DNA from: Roseiarcus sp963779095
Lineage (GTDB): Bacteria > Pseudomonadota > Alphaproteobacteria > Rhizobiales > Beijerinckiaceae
Assembly: GCA_963779095.1 (NCBI GenBank)
Contig: CAVZWU010000015.1
Coordinates: forward strand, 124,001-188,000
DNA length: 64,000 bases
Direction of reading: 5' to 3'
Shown: piece by piece, positions 17,281-27,381 of the stretch
Layout: the number at the start of each line of letters is the position of its first letter
Numbering within the stretch: position 1 is the first letter of the stretch
Notes under the pieces: model-generated
Told to the model about the DNA's origin: nothing
Database searches by the model: none
Seen by the model: only the letters and a program-made list of their open reading frames with translations
Made by a program: the position numbers and the translations under genes

Positions 17281-20200
17281 TCACGCGGCGCCGGCTGCGA
17301 CGCCGCGATCCCCTGCTGGCCGAGGCGCGCGCCTCGCATGCAGCAGGGCGAAGACGGCCGGAACGAACACCAGCGTCGCGACTGTTGCAAGCGCAAGGCC
17401 GCCGATCACTGCCCGCCCCAGCGGGGCGTTCTGCTCGCCGCCCGCGCCGAGACCGAGCGACATCGGCGCCATGCCGATGATCATCGCCAGCGCCGTCATC
17501 AGCACTGGCCGGAACCGGGTGAAGCCGGCCTCAAGCGCGGCGCGGGCCGCGTCGCCGTGCTCGGCCAGCCGCTCGCGGGCGAATGACACCAAAAGGATGC
17601 TGTTTGCGGTCGCGACGCCCATGCACATGATGGCGCCCATGAGCGCAGGCACGCTGAGCGTCGTCCCAGTCAGGAACAGAAACAAGACGATTCCCCCTAA
17701 CGCCCCGAACAAGGCCGTGATGATGATGAACGGGTCGAGCCAGGACTGGAAGTTCACAACGATCAGCAGATAGACGAGCAGGATCGAGAAGCCCAGTCCC
17801 GCGGCCAGGCTGATATAGGCCCCGCGCATGGTCTCGAGCTGACCGCGGATGGTCACGAAACTGCCGCGCGGCAGGCGCCCCGGTTGGCGCCGACGATGCG
17901 CGTGATGTCCCGTCCCACCGCGCCAAGGTCGCGCCCCTGCACGTTGGCGTAGACATCGACGACGCGGCGGATGTTGTAGTGGTCCACCGCCGCCATCTCC
18001 TGCGAGCGGGAGATCGTGGCGACATCGGCGAGAATCGCCCGGCTGCCTGACGAGCCGGTGATCGGGATGTTCCGGATGTCGTGCAGAGACTGGATATCGT
18101 ATTGAGGCGCCTGCGCGGCGACCTGGTAGTTCACCCCGTTCTTCCAGTTGAGGAAGAACATGGGTGTGGTCTGGAAGCTTCCGCTCAGCGTTTCCAGCAG
18201 GCTGCCCGCCACGTCGCGCTCGGTCAGCCCGTTTTGCTCCGCCTTGGTGCGGTCTACGTCGATGTCGAGGTCCGGGTAGTCGAAGCGCTGCTGGATGCGC
18301 GCATCCACCACGCCCGGCACTTGACGCACATCATCGAGAATCTGGTCGGCGACGACGCGGTTGTCGCGCACGTCGGCGCCGTCAATCTGGATGTCGATCG
18401 GCGAGGGCATGCCAAAATTCAGGATCTGGGTGATCATGTCGGCGGGCAGCGAATAGAACGTCACCCCGGGGAATTCCTGCGCGACCAGGCGGCGGATCGC
18501 CGCGAGGTATCTGGCGGTCGGGTGGTGATCGGGCTTGAGCGACACCATGATGTCCGCGTCCGCCGCGCCAATCACGCCGGTCGCGGTGTGAGTGAGGTTC
18601 ATGCCGCTATACGGCAAGCCTATATTGTCGACGATTGTGTCCAGTTCGCGCGCAGGTATGACCCGCCGCATGGCGGTCTCGACCTGGTCGGCGAGGCGGG
18701 CGGTCTCCTCTATGCGCGTGCCGGTCTTGGCGCGCATGTGAAGGATGAACTGACCGCTGTCGGTGTTGGGGAAGAAGTCCTGCCCGAGCCATGGCCCGAG
18801 CGCGAAGAGCGCCAGACAGAAGACGAGAAACGCCGGAATGAAGAGGAGTCGACGGCGCACGAGCAGCGCGAGCAGATCGCGATAGGCGTATCGCGTCCGC
18901 TCGAAGCCGCGCTCGAAGCGGCGCTGGAACATCGCCAGCGGATTGCGCGTGGGCGCCGGGGCGTGCCCCTTGTGGCGCAGCAGATACATCGCCATCGTCG
19001 GGACCAGCGTGCGCGACAGGAAGTAGGACGCGAGCATCGCGAACACCACCGCTTCCGCAAGCGGCATGAAGAGATAGCGCGCCACGCCCTGCAGCAGGAA
19101 CATCGGCACGAACACGATGCAGATGCAGAGCGTCGATACGAGCGCCGGCACCGCGATCTGGGAGGCGCCGTTGACGATCGCCTCGCGCAGCGGCTGCCCG
19201 TCCTCGAGGTAGCGCTCCATGTTCTCGATCGTCACCGTCGCATCGTCGACCAGGATGCCGACGGCGAGCGCGAGGCCGCCGAGCGTCATGAGGTTAATCG
19301 TCTCGCCCAGCGCGCTAAGCGCCATCACTGAGGTCAGGATCGACAGCGGTATCGACACCGCAATGATCAAGGTGCTGCGCCAGCTGCCGAGGAACAAGAG
19401 GATCATCAACGCGGTCAGGCACGCCGCGATCACCGCCTCGCGCACCACGTCGGCGATCGCCGCCTTGACGAAGATCGACTGGTCGGCGAGCGGCCTGACG
19501 TGGAGTTGCGGCGGCATCGTCTGCTCCACCCTCGGCAACAGCGCGCGGATGTCGTCGACCACGTCGATCGTCGAGGCGGCGCCGGCCTTCAATATCGTCA
19601 CCAGCACACCGCGCTTGCCGTCCATCCGCACGATGTTGGTCTGCGGCGCAAATCCGTCGTTGACCGTGGCGACGTCACGCAGATAGATCGTCGCGTTGCC
19701 GACCGTGCGGATGGGCAGGTCGTTGAGCTGTTCGATCGTGCGCGGGGCCGCGTTGGTGCGCACGTCGTATTCGAACTCCGAGATCTTCGCCGTGCCGGAC
19801 GGCAGCACCAGGTCCTGTGCGTTCACCGCGTTCAGGACGTCGGTCGGCGACAACCCCTTCGCCTGCAGCCGCGCCGGATCGAAGGCGATCGTGACCTGCC
19901 GCTGTTTGCCGCCATATGGATAGGGGACCGTGGCTCCCGGCACGGTGACCAGTTGCGTGCGCAAGAAGTTGAGGCCAAGGTCGTTGAGTTGCTGCTCGGA
20001 GAGGTTGTCGCCAGATAGCCCGAGTTGGAGGATTGGCACGTTGGAGGCGCTGTAGTTAAGGATTTCCGGGGGCTCGGTCCCCGGCGGCGTCTGCCGCAGC
20101 AGCAATTGCGAGGCGGCCGTCACCTGCGCGTTCGCAGTATCGAGGCTGGCGCCGGGCTGCAGAAAGATCTTGACCAGGGCGATGCCGTTATAGGTGGTCG

Positions 20201-20448
20201 AACTCGATGTGCTGGATGTTGTCGACCAGCGTCGTCAGCGACCGTTCGTAGGCGGAGGTCAGCCGCCCCTCCATCTCTTCGGCATTGAGACCGGTATAGG
20301 TCCAAACCACCGCGACCACAGGAATGTTGATGTTCGGAAAGATGTCCGTCGGCGTGCGCAGGATCACCAGCGGGCTGACAATCAGGATCAGCAGCGCCAA
20401 CACCACGAAGGTGTAGGGTCGATCGAGTGCAATTCGGACGATCCACAT
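17281..20448 (-). CDS. RND multidrug efflux transporter, AcrB/MdtB type (frameshifted)
   Basis: Inner-membrane proton-driven exporter, 1055 residues when joined. The first piece (MWIVRIALDRPYTFVVLALL) carries TM1 and the start of the porter domain. After a shift near 20205 the second piece runs STTYNGIALVKIFLQPGASL onward and contains the proton-relay Asp pair in GILVDDATVTIENME and the RND motif FFPNTDSGQF. After a further change near 17870 the last piece has SFVTIRGQLETMRGAY and the final TM helices. The first shift looks like one extra base and the second like one missing base, so the net length is unaffected. The substrate is unknown; the family exports drugs, detergents or metals. Confidence 0.87.
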
Positions 20449-20821
20449 ACGTGGCCAATTTCCTAGCGGTTAGAACCCGGATCCGGGCGGTCCCGCGATC
20501 CAGTCAGCGGCCCGAAGCGGGCAATAGCCTCCGATCCGCGCTTCGGGCGTGTTCCTGCTGGCCGAGCCGCCGCATTGGCGCCTGCCGCGGCATATCGGCG
20601 CAAGCCTGTTGCACTTTCTTGGACTAGGCAAGGTCGCGAAGCGAATCAACACATTGAGAAGTGCGGACCCTGGTCTCCGGGGCGGCGAAGGAGCGGCGAT
20701 TTGGCGCCCCTCGTCGTGCTCAATGGCGAATCGCGCTATCCAGCCGCGGAGGCTGTAAGGCCTCTGGCGAGGCTGCCCCGATCTCGACCACGGAGGGTTC
20801 ACACGCGTCGCGCGGCGATGG
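20449..20821. other. Intergenic region, no gene recognised
   Basis: This 373-base stretch separates the RND pump start from the convergent-end epimerase gene on the same strand. It should hold the efflux promoter near 20449-20520. Short open frames exist on both strands but none has a ribosome-binding site, family resemblance or neighbours that support it. Confidence 0.4.
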
Positions 20822-21742
20822 TCAGCGGGTCTCGGCTGACAGTCGCTCGGCGCCGGGAGCGTATTTTCGCCAGTTGTGCTCCTCGCGGAAGCCCAACAGC
20901 TCCCGGGCCTTTCGGTTGGACATCGGCGCTTCGAAACTTCCCAATTCGCGCCTTCGCGGCGTGTGCGGCGCGTGCTTCGCCAGGAACGACATCGTGGGCT
21001 CGTTTGCGATGATCTCGTCGTTTGCGGCGTTGAAAACCTGAAAACCGAGACCATCCTTCTCAAGGCAAAGATCGACAATCTGAGCGAGGTCGCGGACGTC
21101 GATATAGCTCCACGCGTCGCGCTTGCGGGCAAGCGGTTCGGCGAGGGCCGCCGGAAATCGCTCATAGTCGGCGGGTTCGATCACCACGCCGATCCGAAGC
21201 GCATAGATGTCGGCGCCGGTGCGAGAAACGAATGATCGAGCGATCTTTTCCCCCACCAGCTTCGAGAGGCCGTAGCTGTCGGTCGGATCGGCGTCGTAGT
21301 CCTCGTCGACGGGAAAACTGGTGTAATCCCGGTCGCCCTCCGCGAAGCAGACGCCATAGGCGGTGATGCTCGAGGCGATGACGACCTTGCGAACGCCAAG
21401 CTTTATCGCCGCTTCAATCACGTTGTAGGTCGACAGCACATTCGCGGCGAACATGGCGTTGTCCGGCCGCATCAGGATACGCGGAATAGCCGCGAAATGA
21501 ACGACCGCGTCCAGGGGCGCCGGGCCTCCGCCTCTTCTCAGGTCGTCAAAGCCGAAGTGCATCGAGAGCGCGTCGAACGTTTCGCCGCTATCGGCGAGAT
21601 CGACGATAACCGTGTTGACTCCTGGCGCATCGAGCGGCTTCAGGTCAAGGTTCAACACCTTGTGGCCGCGTTCGATGAGATACGGAACGACCGTCCGGCC
21701 GACCTTTCCGCTGCCGCCTGTGAACGCGATGCGCTTGCCCAT
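20822..21742 (-). CDS. NAD-dependent epimerase/dehydrogenase (extended SDR)
   Basis: Extended short-chain dehydrogenase of 306 residues. The Rossmann motif TGGSGKVGRTV is near residues 8-18, with the catalytic Ser-Tyr-Lys in SSITAYG and YGLSKLVGEK. ATG 21742 follows GGGAGG at a suitable distance. Resemblance is to uronate dehydrogenase and UDP-sugar epimerase branches; the context (two enolase-superfamily dehydratases, aldo/keto reductase, sugar importer) favours oxidation of a free sugar or sugar acid over nucleotide-sugar chemistry. That preference is inference. It lies 55 bases downstream of the dehydratase gene on the same strand. Confidence 0.85.
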   Translation of the reverse strand: MGKRIAFTGGSGKVGRTVVPYLIERGHKVLNLDLKPLDAPGVNTVIVDLADSGETFDALSMHFGFDDLRRGGGPAPLDAVVHFAAIPRILMRPDNAMFAANVLSTYNVIEAAIKLGVRKVVIASSITAYGVCFAEGDRDYTSFPVDEDYDADPTDSYGLSKLVGEKIARSFVSRTGADIYALRIGVVIEPADYERFPAALAEPLARKRDAWSYIDVRDLAQIVDLCLEKDGLGFQVFNAANDEIIANEPTMSFLAKHAPHTPRRRELGSFEAPMSNRKARELLGFREEHNWRKYAPGAERLSAETR

Positions 21743-21797
21743 GAACGCTTTCAGCCTCCCTTCAACCTTCGCCTCGATCGGGCGCTCCGAGTCGGCG

Positions 21798-22955
21798 CTA
21801 TTCGAAGAGGCCGAAGCCGGGCGCGGCGTGCTTGCGGACATTCTCCATATTGAGCTCGAGCCCGATTCCGGGTTTGTCGGTGAGCGCGATGTGCCCATCC
21901 TTGACGATCGAGCTGGAGCCGTCGGGAGCGAACACGTAGCTGTCCCAGATCTCGCGCTCCTCCAAGGCATGCCATTCGAGCACGAGAAAGTTCGGGACGG
22001 CGGCGCAGACATGGGCCGTCGCCATCGTTCCAAGCGGCGTCGAGACGAGATGAGGGGCGAACGGCAGATAGTAGACTTCGGCGAGATTGGCGATCTTCTT
22101 GCTTTCCGCGAGGCCGCCGCATTTGGGCACGTCCGGCATGACGACGTCCGCCGCCTGCTGCTGCAGCAACTCGCGGAAGCCCCAGCGCAGGTAGAGATTC
22201 TCCCCGACGCAGATCGGCGTGCGGCTTCGCGCCCGCACCTGACGCAGGGCGTCGACATTCTCGGCCGGGAGCGGCTCCTCGAGCCACATCAGATTGAACG
22301 GCTCCATTTCCCAGGCGATGCGGCTGGCGCTCGGCACGTCATAGCGCGCGTGAAGATCGATGCAGAGGTCGACATCGGGCCCGACGGCCTTCCGCACCGC
22401 GGCGACCCGCTCGACCATCGATCGCACCTCCGCATTGTTGACCGTGTGATTGACCGCGTCGAACTTCGCCGGATGGCGAAGGTTGTCGATGTCGAATTTG
22501 AGCGCTGTGAAGCCCTCCTTCACCATACGCCGCGCGCGCGCCGCGCAGCCCTCCGGCGAGCCCGAAGAATCATCGCCATCGCCGCAATCGGCATAGAGGC
22601 GGATGCGATCGCGGAACTTCCCGCCCAGCAACCGATAGAGGGGCTGGCCGGCGGCCTTCGCCGCAAGGTCCCACAGCGCAATCTCGATGCCGCTGAGCGC
22701 GATCAGGAAGATTCCGCCTTGCGGACCCGAGAAGACATGATTGCGGCGGAGCTTCTCCCAGCAATATTCGACATTGCGCGGATCCTCGCCGATCAGTTCG
22801 GCTTTGAGCTCCGCGATCAGGCCAACGATCGCGCCCGCGCCGGCGTCGGGGTTGGCCTCGCCATAGCCCGATAATCCCTCGTCGGTGTCGACCCTGACCA
22901 GCGTCGCGTTGCCGTGGTAGGCGACGACGGCGGTCTTGACGTCCACGATCTTCAT
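21798..22955 (-). CDS. Mandelate racemase/muconate lactonizing enzyme family dehydratase
   Basis: Enolase-superfamily protein of 385 residues, probably a sugar-acid dehydratase. The metal ligands appear as Asp200, Glu226 and Glu252 in CIDLHARYD, WLEEPLP and GENLY. The acid/base candidates are Lys153 in ALKFDIDN, His202, and His302 in FAPHLVSTPLGT. ATG 22955 is preceded by GGGAGGAACG. It is divergent from the aldo/keto reductase gene across a 183-base promoter region and probably forms an operon with the epimerase. The acid sugar substrate is not deducible from sequence alone. Confidence 0.9.
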   Translation of the reverse strand: MKIVDVKTAVVAYHGNATLVRVDTDEGLSGYGEANPDAGAGAIVGLIAELKAELIGEDPRNVEYCWEKLRRNHVFSGPQGGIFLIALSGIEIALWDLAAKAAGQPLYRLLGGKFRDRIRLYADCGDGDDSSGSPEGCAARARRMVKEGFTALKFDIDNLRHPAKFDAVNHTVNNAEVRSMVERVAAVRKAVGPDVDLCIDLHARYDVPSASRIAWEMEPFNLMWLEEPLPAENVDALRQVRARSRTPICVGENLYLRWGFRELLQQQAADVVMPDVPKCGGLAESKKIANLAEVYYLPFAPHLVSTPLGTMATAHVCAAVPNFLVLEWHALEEREIWDSYVFAPDGSSSIVKDGHIALTDKPGIGLELNMENVRKHAAPGFGLFE

Positions 22956-23079
22956 ACACGTTCCTCCCAGTCCCGCGATTTGATTGCGCCGCACGCCACA
23001 TTCTTGCAGCCTCCCGGATCGAACGGGATGTCCTCCGGAAGCCGAGTTCGGTCGCAATCTGCCCGCTGCGGACTTGTCA

Positions 23080-23093
23080 GATGAGTATATAAG
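23080..23093 (+). promoter_or_regulatory. Candidate operator or promoter motif GATGAGTATATAAG
   Basis: This 14-base motif lies in the divergent region between the dehydratase and aldo/keto reductase genes. It matches GATAAGCATATAAG at 24883-24896, upstream of the GntR gene and the ABC operon, at 12 of 14 positions. It may be a GntR binding site or simply a -10-like TATAAG element. Confidence 0.4.
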
Positions 23094-23138
23094 CGTGTAA
23101 GAAGTCAGGCAAGCGCATCATTGGGAGAAGACGCGGCC

Positions 23139-24119
23139 ATGCATGAGCGGCGATTGGGATCGTCTCCGGTATCCGTTTCCGAAATTGGGCTTGGGACGTG
23201 GGGCATGTCCGGCGCGTTCTGGGGCGCGGCCGACGACGCCGAATCGATCCGCGTCATCCACCGGGCGCTCGATCTCGGCGTGACCCTCATCGACACCGCC
23301 GAGGCCTACGGCGGAGGGCACGCCGAGGAGGTGGTCGGCAAGGCGCTCACCGGCCGGCGCCGGCAGGCTGTGATCGCGACCAAAGCGGCCCCGAACCACC
23401 TCGAGGCGGCGGAAGCCGTGAAGGCGCTGGAAGGGTCGCTGAAGCGCCTGCAGACGGATTATGTCGACGTCTATTTCATCCACTGGCCGAACCCGGACGT
23501 GCCGCTTGGCGCAACGATGGAGGCGTTCGAGCGGTTGCGCGCGGAGGGACGCATCCGCGCGCTCGGCGTCTCTAATTTCGGCCCGAAGGAGATGGACGCC
23601 GCGCGACAGCATGGCGTCATCGACGTGCTGCAGCCGCCCTACAACATGCTGTGGCGCGAGGTGGAGGCGGCGACGCTTCCCTATTGCCGTGAGCACAATA
23701 TCGGCGTGATGCCCTATAGCGGCCTTGCGCAGGGGCTGCTCACCGGCGCACTGTCGCGCAACACGACTTTCGCCGAGGGGGATGAGCGCCGCACCACGGT
23801 CCTTTTCCAGCCAGGGACCTTCGAGCGCGCCCTCGATGCGGTCGAGGGCTTGCGCCCGATCGCCGCGAAATATGGCAAGTCCGTCGCCCAACTTGCGATC
23901 CAGTGGCTGACCAGCCGGCCCGGCGTCACCTCTCCGCTGCTCGGCGCAAGAACAGCGCCTGAGATCGAGGAAAACGCTGGCAGCGTCGGCTGGACGATCG
24001 CTGCGGCCGACGTCGCCGAGATCGACCGGCTGACCCTCCCCGTGTGGAAGGAAATCGCCGACAAGGGCGACATGTTCGGCTACTGGGTGAAGCAGCGCGC
24101 GGCGAAGGCTAAAGCGTGA
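23139..24119 (+). CDS. Aldo/keto reductase
   Basis: NAD(P)H-dependent (beta/alpha)8 oxidoreductase of 326 residues. The catalytic tetrad is visible: Asp52 and Tyr57 in IDTAEAYGGG, Lys82 in ATKAAPN and His115 in VYFIHWPNPD. The ATG at 23139 follows GGGAGAAG. It likely acts as a sugar dehydrogenase or reductase for the substrate of the surrounding sugar-acid locus, in the way L-fucose or D-threo-aldose dehydrogenases do; the substrate itself is inferred only from context. It converges on the GntR gene. Confidence 0.9.
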   Translation: MHERRLGSSPVSVSEIGLGTWGMSGAFWGAADDAESIRVIHRALDLGVTLIDTAEAYGGGHAEEVVGKALTGRRRQAVIATKAAPNHLEAAEAVKALEGSLKRLQTDYVDVYFIHWPNPDVPLGATMEAFERLRAEGRIRALGVSNFGPKEMDAARQHGVIDVLQPPYNMLWREVEAATLPYCREHNIGVMPYSGLAQGLLTGALSRNTTFAEGDERRTTVLFQPGTFERALDAVEGLRPIAAKYGKSVAQLAIQWLTSRPGVTSPLLGARTAPEIEENAGSVGWTIAAADVAEIDRLTLPVWKEIADKGDMFGYWVKQRAAKAKA

Positions 24120-24144
24120 GGACGCGGGACGGCGATCCCGGGCG

Positions 24145-24849
24145 CTACCCCACCTCCTCCTCGTCGGTCATGAGCAGAAGCGTGTTCAGCATCAAATGCT
24201 CGCGCATTGCGGCTGCGGCGCGCTTCGGGTCGCGGGCCGCCAAAGCCTCGTAGATCTTGCGATGGTGCTTGGTCGCCTCCGGCAGCGCGCGGGGGGCGCG
24301 ATTGCTGAGCCGGCGGCTCGCCGACTGCCACCAACGAGAAGAATACATGAACCGGTCAAGGATACGGTTGCGGGTGGCGCGGCAGATCTCCATGTGGAAC
24401 TCAAGATCGAGCTCGAGATAGCGGTCCGGCGCGTCGACATGCGCCGCCATGGCGTCGAGAAGGTCAGCGAGATGGGCAAGGCCCGCGTCGGTCAGGGTCT
24501 GCGCAGCCTTGGCCGCGATGGCGGGTTCAAACACGAGGCGGGCCTCGTGCAGCTCCTTGAGCAGTTCGTGGACCTGCGGCGAGGGCAGCCATTCGACGAG
24601 CAAAGGGCTCATATAGTCCCACTCGTCAGGAGGCCGCACGATGATGCGCCGCCCCTGGGCGATGTCGACGATATCGAGCGCGCTCAGGATCTTCAGAGCC
24701 TCCCGTGCGACCGCCCGCGATACGCCGAATTCGATGCAGATCTGCACTTCCGAAGGCGCGAGCCCATCCGGCAGTTCGCCGCCGGCGATCCGGCGGACCA
24801 GCACGCTCGCGACCTGCTGGGGAAGAGGACGGAGCTTGACCTGCATCAT
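24145..24849 (-). CDS. GntR/FadR-subfamily transcriptional regulator
   Basis: Metabolite-sensing repressor of 234 residues. An N-terminal winged HTH spans about residues 8-70 (APSEVQICIEFGVSRAVARE, then ALKILSALDIVDIAQGRR). A helical FCD effector domain follows, with metal/ligand-type residues in ELDLEFHMEIC and in the His pair of TKHHRKIYEAL. The start is ATG 24849 (a second ATG follows directly). It is divergent from the carbohydrate ABC operon, with an inverted repeat in between, so it probably represses that operon and perhaps the whole sugar-acid locus. Confidence 0.9.
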   Translation of the reverse strand: MMQVKLRPLPQQVASVLVRRIAGGELPDGLAPSEVQICIEFGVSRAVAREALKILSALDIVDIAQGRRIIVRPPDEWDYMSPLLVEWLPSPQVHELLKELHEARLVFEPAIAAKAAQTLTDAGLAHLADLLDAMAAHVDAPDRYLELDLEFHMEICRATRNRILDRFMYSSRWWQSASRRLSNRAPRALPEATKHHRKIYEALAARDPKRAAAAMREHLMLNTLLLMTDEEEVG

Positions 24850-25177
24850 TGATCTCTGTAACCTGATCTTATCGGACAAGTTGATAAGCATATAAGACTG
24901 GCGAGAGCAAGCGTGTCCGACGCTCGCTGACCCGTCCGGGCGGTGAGGAGGAAACGATGTGTGCAGAGACACTGTGGTCAGGCTCAGCGGCTTCTCGCGG
25001 CGAACGCGCTTTTTCCGCCGTGCAAGGCAGGCGCCGGGGGCTCGATGAGCCTCACCCGCTCCGGGCGCCGCGCGGCGGGCGATCGGCCACCGCCTCGATC
25101 CGGCGAGAGAGATTTCCTGAGATTTCATAACAAGGCGCGGGCCACGTTCGCCTGAGCGCTTCTGGGAGGTAGCAGCC
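24850..25177. other. Divergent promoter region of the GntR gene and the sugar ABC operon
   Basis: The 328 bases hold the operator palindrome and the GATAAGCATATAAG motif (24883-24896) next to the GntR gene. The rest (24900-25177) is the leader of the ABC operon, ending with CTGGGAGG before ATG 25178. A short ATG-initiated frame from 24958 lacks any family resemblance. No riboswitch was recognised. Confidence 0.5.
24868..24888. promoter_or_regulatory. Candidate GntR operator CTTATC-N9-GATAAG
   Basis: A perfect six-base inverted repeat spaced by nine bases starts 19 bases upstream of the GntR start codon. Autoregulation through a palindrome at this position is common for the family. The right half overlaps the shared motif at 24883-24896. 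Confidence 0.5.
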
Positions 25178-26461
25178 ATGTTTAAGAATTTGTCGAGACG
25201 CCAGTTCCTGCAAAGCTCGGCCGTGATCGCGACAGGCGCCGGCGTCGCGGCGCCCGGGATCGCCCGCGCGGAAGCGACCGAGATCAAGGCGCTGCTCATC
25301 ACCGGCGGTCCCCTCTATCCGAAATACTGGGAGCAGATTGCACAGGACTTCAAGAAGAAGACCGGCATCACGGTGAATTACGACCTGCTCGAATTCACCC
25401 CCCTCACCTCGAAGACCGTCACGCTCGGGGCTGCGCGCAGCAGCCTCTATGACGTCTACAGCACGCACACGGCCCAGATCGGTTCCTTCTTCAACCATTT
25501 TGCGCCGCTCGACGCGTACTTCAAGCCTTCCGAGCTCGAGGATTTCTACCCCGTCGCGCTCAAATATCTGCGCAATCCCAAGACGGACAAGCTCGCCGCG
25601 ATCCCGCGCAACATGGACGCCCGCGTCCAGTATTACCGCAAGGACGTCTACGACGCGCACAGCCTCAAGCCGGCCGTGACCTGGGACGATCTCATCCATG
25701 TCAGCCAGACCCTCACGGGCGGCGGCCACTACGGCCTCGTCGTGCCCGGCCAGGGGGATCCCGCGCAGCGCACCTTCAGCGACCTCCTGTGGCAGGCCGG
25801 CGGCGAGTGGGTGGACGAGAACAACAAGCCTTCGTTCAACGCGGCGCCCGGCATCGAGGCGCTCACTTTCTATCGCGACCTCATCCAGAAATACAAAGTC
25901 ACGCCGCCCGACGCGGTGAGCTACCAGTGGGATGAGAACTCATCGGAATTCTCATCGGGCGCCGTGTACGACACGTTCGACTGGCCGGGCGCCTACGCAA
26001 CGCTCTCCAATCCCGCGACGTCGAAGGTTGTCGGCAAATGGTCGACCGCGCCCTATATCCGCAACAAGCAGGCGATCTCCTGCGCGATTTCGCATGCGAT
26101 GGCGCTGAACAGCCTGTCCAAGAAGAAGGACGCGGCGGTCGAGTTCATCAAGTTCTCCGTCGGCCCCGACGCGCAGACGCTGAACTTCCAGGAGTTCACC
26201 AACTTTCCGAGCCGCCAGTCGGTCGCCAAGCAGGTCGTCGCCGCGGCGGAGGGCGAAAAGGCGGCGTGGCTGGGGCAACTCGAGCAGACCATCGCCACCG
26301 GCAAAGAATGGCCGAAGCTGCCGGGTTTCTCGAAGGTCTGCACGATCATGTTCTCGGCAATCGAGAAGTCGCTCAGCAACCAGGCGACGCCCACAGACTC
26401 TTTGAACCAGGCGGCCAAGGAAGCCCTCGACGCGATGACCCAGGCGGGGGCCTATCAATAG
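25178..26461 (+). CDS. Extracellular solute-binding protein, CUT1 carbohydrate importer
   Basis: Family 1 periplasmic sugar-binding protein of 427 residues. The N-terminus has a Tat-type signal (SRRQFLQSSAV, residues 6-16) with cleavage expected after IARA. The mature part shows YWEQIAQDFKKKTGITVNYD, DVYSTHTAQIGSFFNHFAPL and a C-terminal LNQAAKEALDAMTQAGAY. Two permease genes follow, but no ATPase gene. The surrounding dehydratases suggest an oligo- or monosaccharide, or a sugar acid, as ligand. Confidence 0.92.
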   Translation: MFKNLSRRQFLQSSAVIATGAGVAAPGIARAEATEIKALLITGGPLYPKYWEQIAQDFKKKTGITVNYDLLEFTPLTSKTVTLGAARSSLYDVYSTHTAQIGSFFNHFAPLDAYFKPSELEDFYPVALKYLRNPKTDKLAAIPRNMDARVQYYRKDVYDAHSLKPAVTWDDLIHVSQTLTGGGHYGLVVPGQGDPAQRTFSDLLWQAGGEWVDENNKPSFNAAPGIEALTFYRDLIQKYKVTPPDAVSYQWDENSSEFSSGAVYDTFDWPGAYATLSNPATSKVVGKWSTAPYIRNKQAISCAISHAMALNSLSKKKDAAVEFIKFSVGPDAQTLNFQEFTNFPSRQSVAKQVVAAAEGEKAAWLGQLEQTIATGKEWPKLPGFSKVCTIMFSAIEKSLSNQATPTDSLNQAAKEALDAMTQAGAYQ

Positions 26462-26462
26462 A

Positions 26463-27381
26463 ATGGCGGACGCCGCCGTCGCGCTCAACCAACCGGGCGG
26501 CCGGCGTCGCGCGTGGACCGCTGACCTCCGCCTGGACGGGTTATGCCCTGGCGGGGCCCGCGCTCCTCGTCATGATCGCGATCTTTCTTTACCCGCTCGG
26601 CTATTCGTTCGTGATGAGCTTCTTCCGGTGGGACCTGAGCGCGCCGTCGGCGCCTTTCATTGGCCTCAACAACTACAAGGAGACGTTCGCAAGCCCGCTC
26701 TTCCAGCAGTCGCTGCGCAATCAGCTCATCTTCACCGCCGCGACCATCACGATCGAGGTTTCGGCGGGCATGGGCGTCGCGGTCCTGATCAACGGCAAGA
26801 TGCGCGGCCTTCGGGCCGCGCGAACCCTGCTGCTTATTCCGCCGATGATCGCGCCAGCCGTGGTGGGCCTGAACTTCCGCTGGCTCTTCAATTCCCAATA
26901 CGGCTTCATCGACGCGCTGCTCGCCGATCTCCATCTGCCCGCGATCCCGTGGCTCTCGGATCCAAACTGGGCGCTCGCCTCGATCATCATCGCCGACGTC
27001 TGGCAGAATACGCCGCTCATGGTGCTGCTCTTCCTGGCGGGCCTGCAATCGCTGCCGCAAGAGCCGCTGGAGGCCGCGGCTGTCGACGGCGCCTCGCCCT
27101 GGCAGATCTTCTGGTATATCACGCTGCCGTTGATGCGGCCGGTCATCGTGATCGCGCTCATGCTGCGGATCATCGACACGTTCCGCACCTTCGACGTCGT
27201 CTGGCTGATGACGCAGGGCGGCCCCGGAGGCGCCTCCAGCCTCGTCACCGTCTACGCCTACCTCCTGGCGTTCCAGGGCGTCGATTTCGGTCATGCGGCG
27301 GCCGTCTCGTATATCGCGCTGGCTATCTCGCTCGTTCTCTTGGGCGTGCTCTACGGCTTCCCGTGGCTCAGGGAAACGTGA
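26463..27381 (+). CDS. Carbohydrate ABC permease, MalF/UgpA type (frameshifted at the N-terminus)
   Basis: Inner-membrane permease, 305 residues when one extra base is removed. The ATG at 26463 sits one base after the stop of the binding-protein gene and begins MADAAVALNQPGG. The membrane part, TSAWTGYALAGPALLVMIAI onward, is in another frame, so a shift lies near 26515-26540. The EAA loop reads EPLEAAAVDGASPWQIFWYI. It overlaps the next permease gene by one base. Confidence 0.85.

Noticed and set aside
16032..17480. Long plus-strand frame opposite the RND adaptor
   Set aside because: It lies on the antisense of a well-supported gene, is Arg/His-rich, and has no family motif. High GC gives long shadow frames.
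18081..19331. Long plus-strand frame opposite the RND pump
   Set aside because: Antisense shadow with His/Arg/Glu-rich, low-complexity sequence.
20549..20758. A 69-codon plus-strand frame upstream of the efflux operon
   Set aside because: No ribosome-binding site, no family and no partner gene. It may be a decayed fragment, but that cannot be supported.
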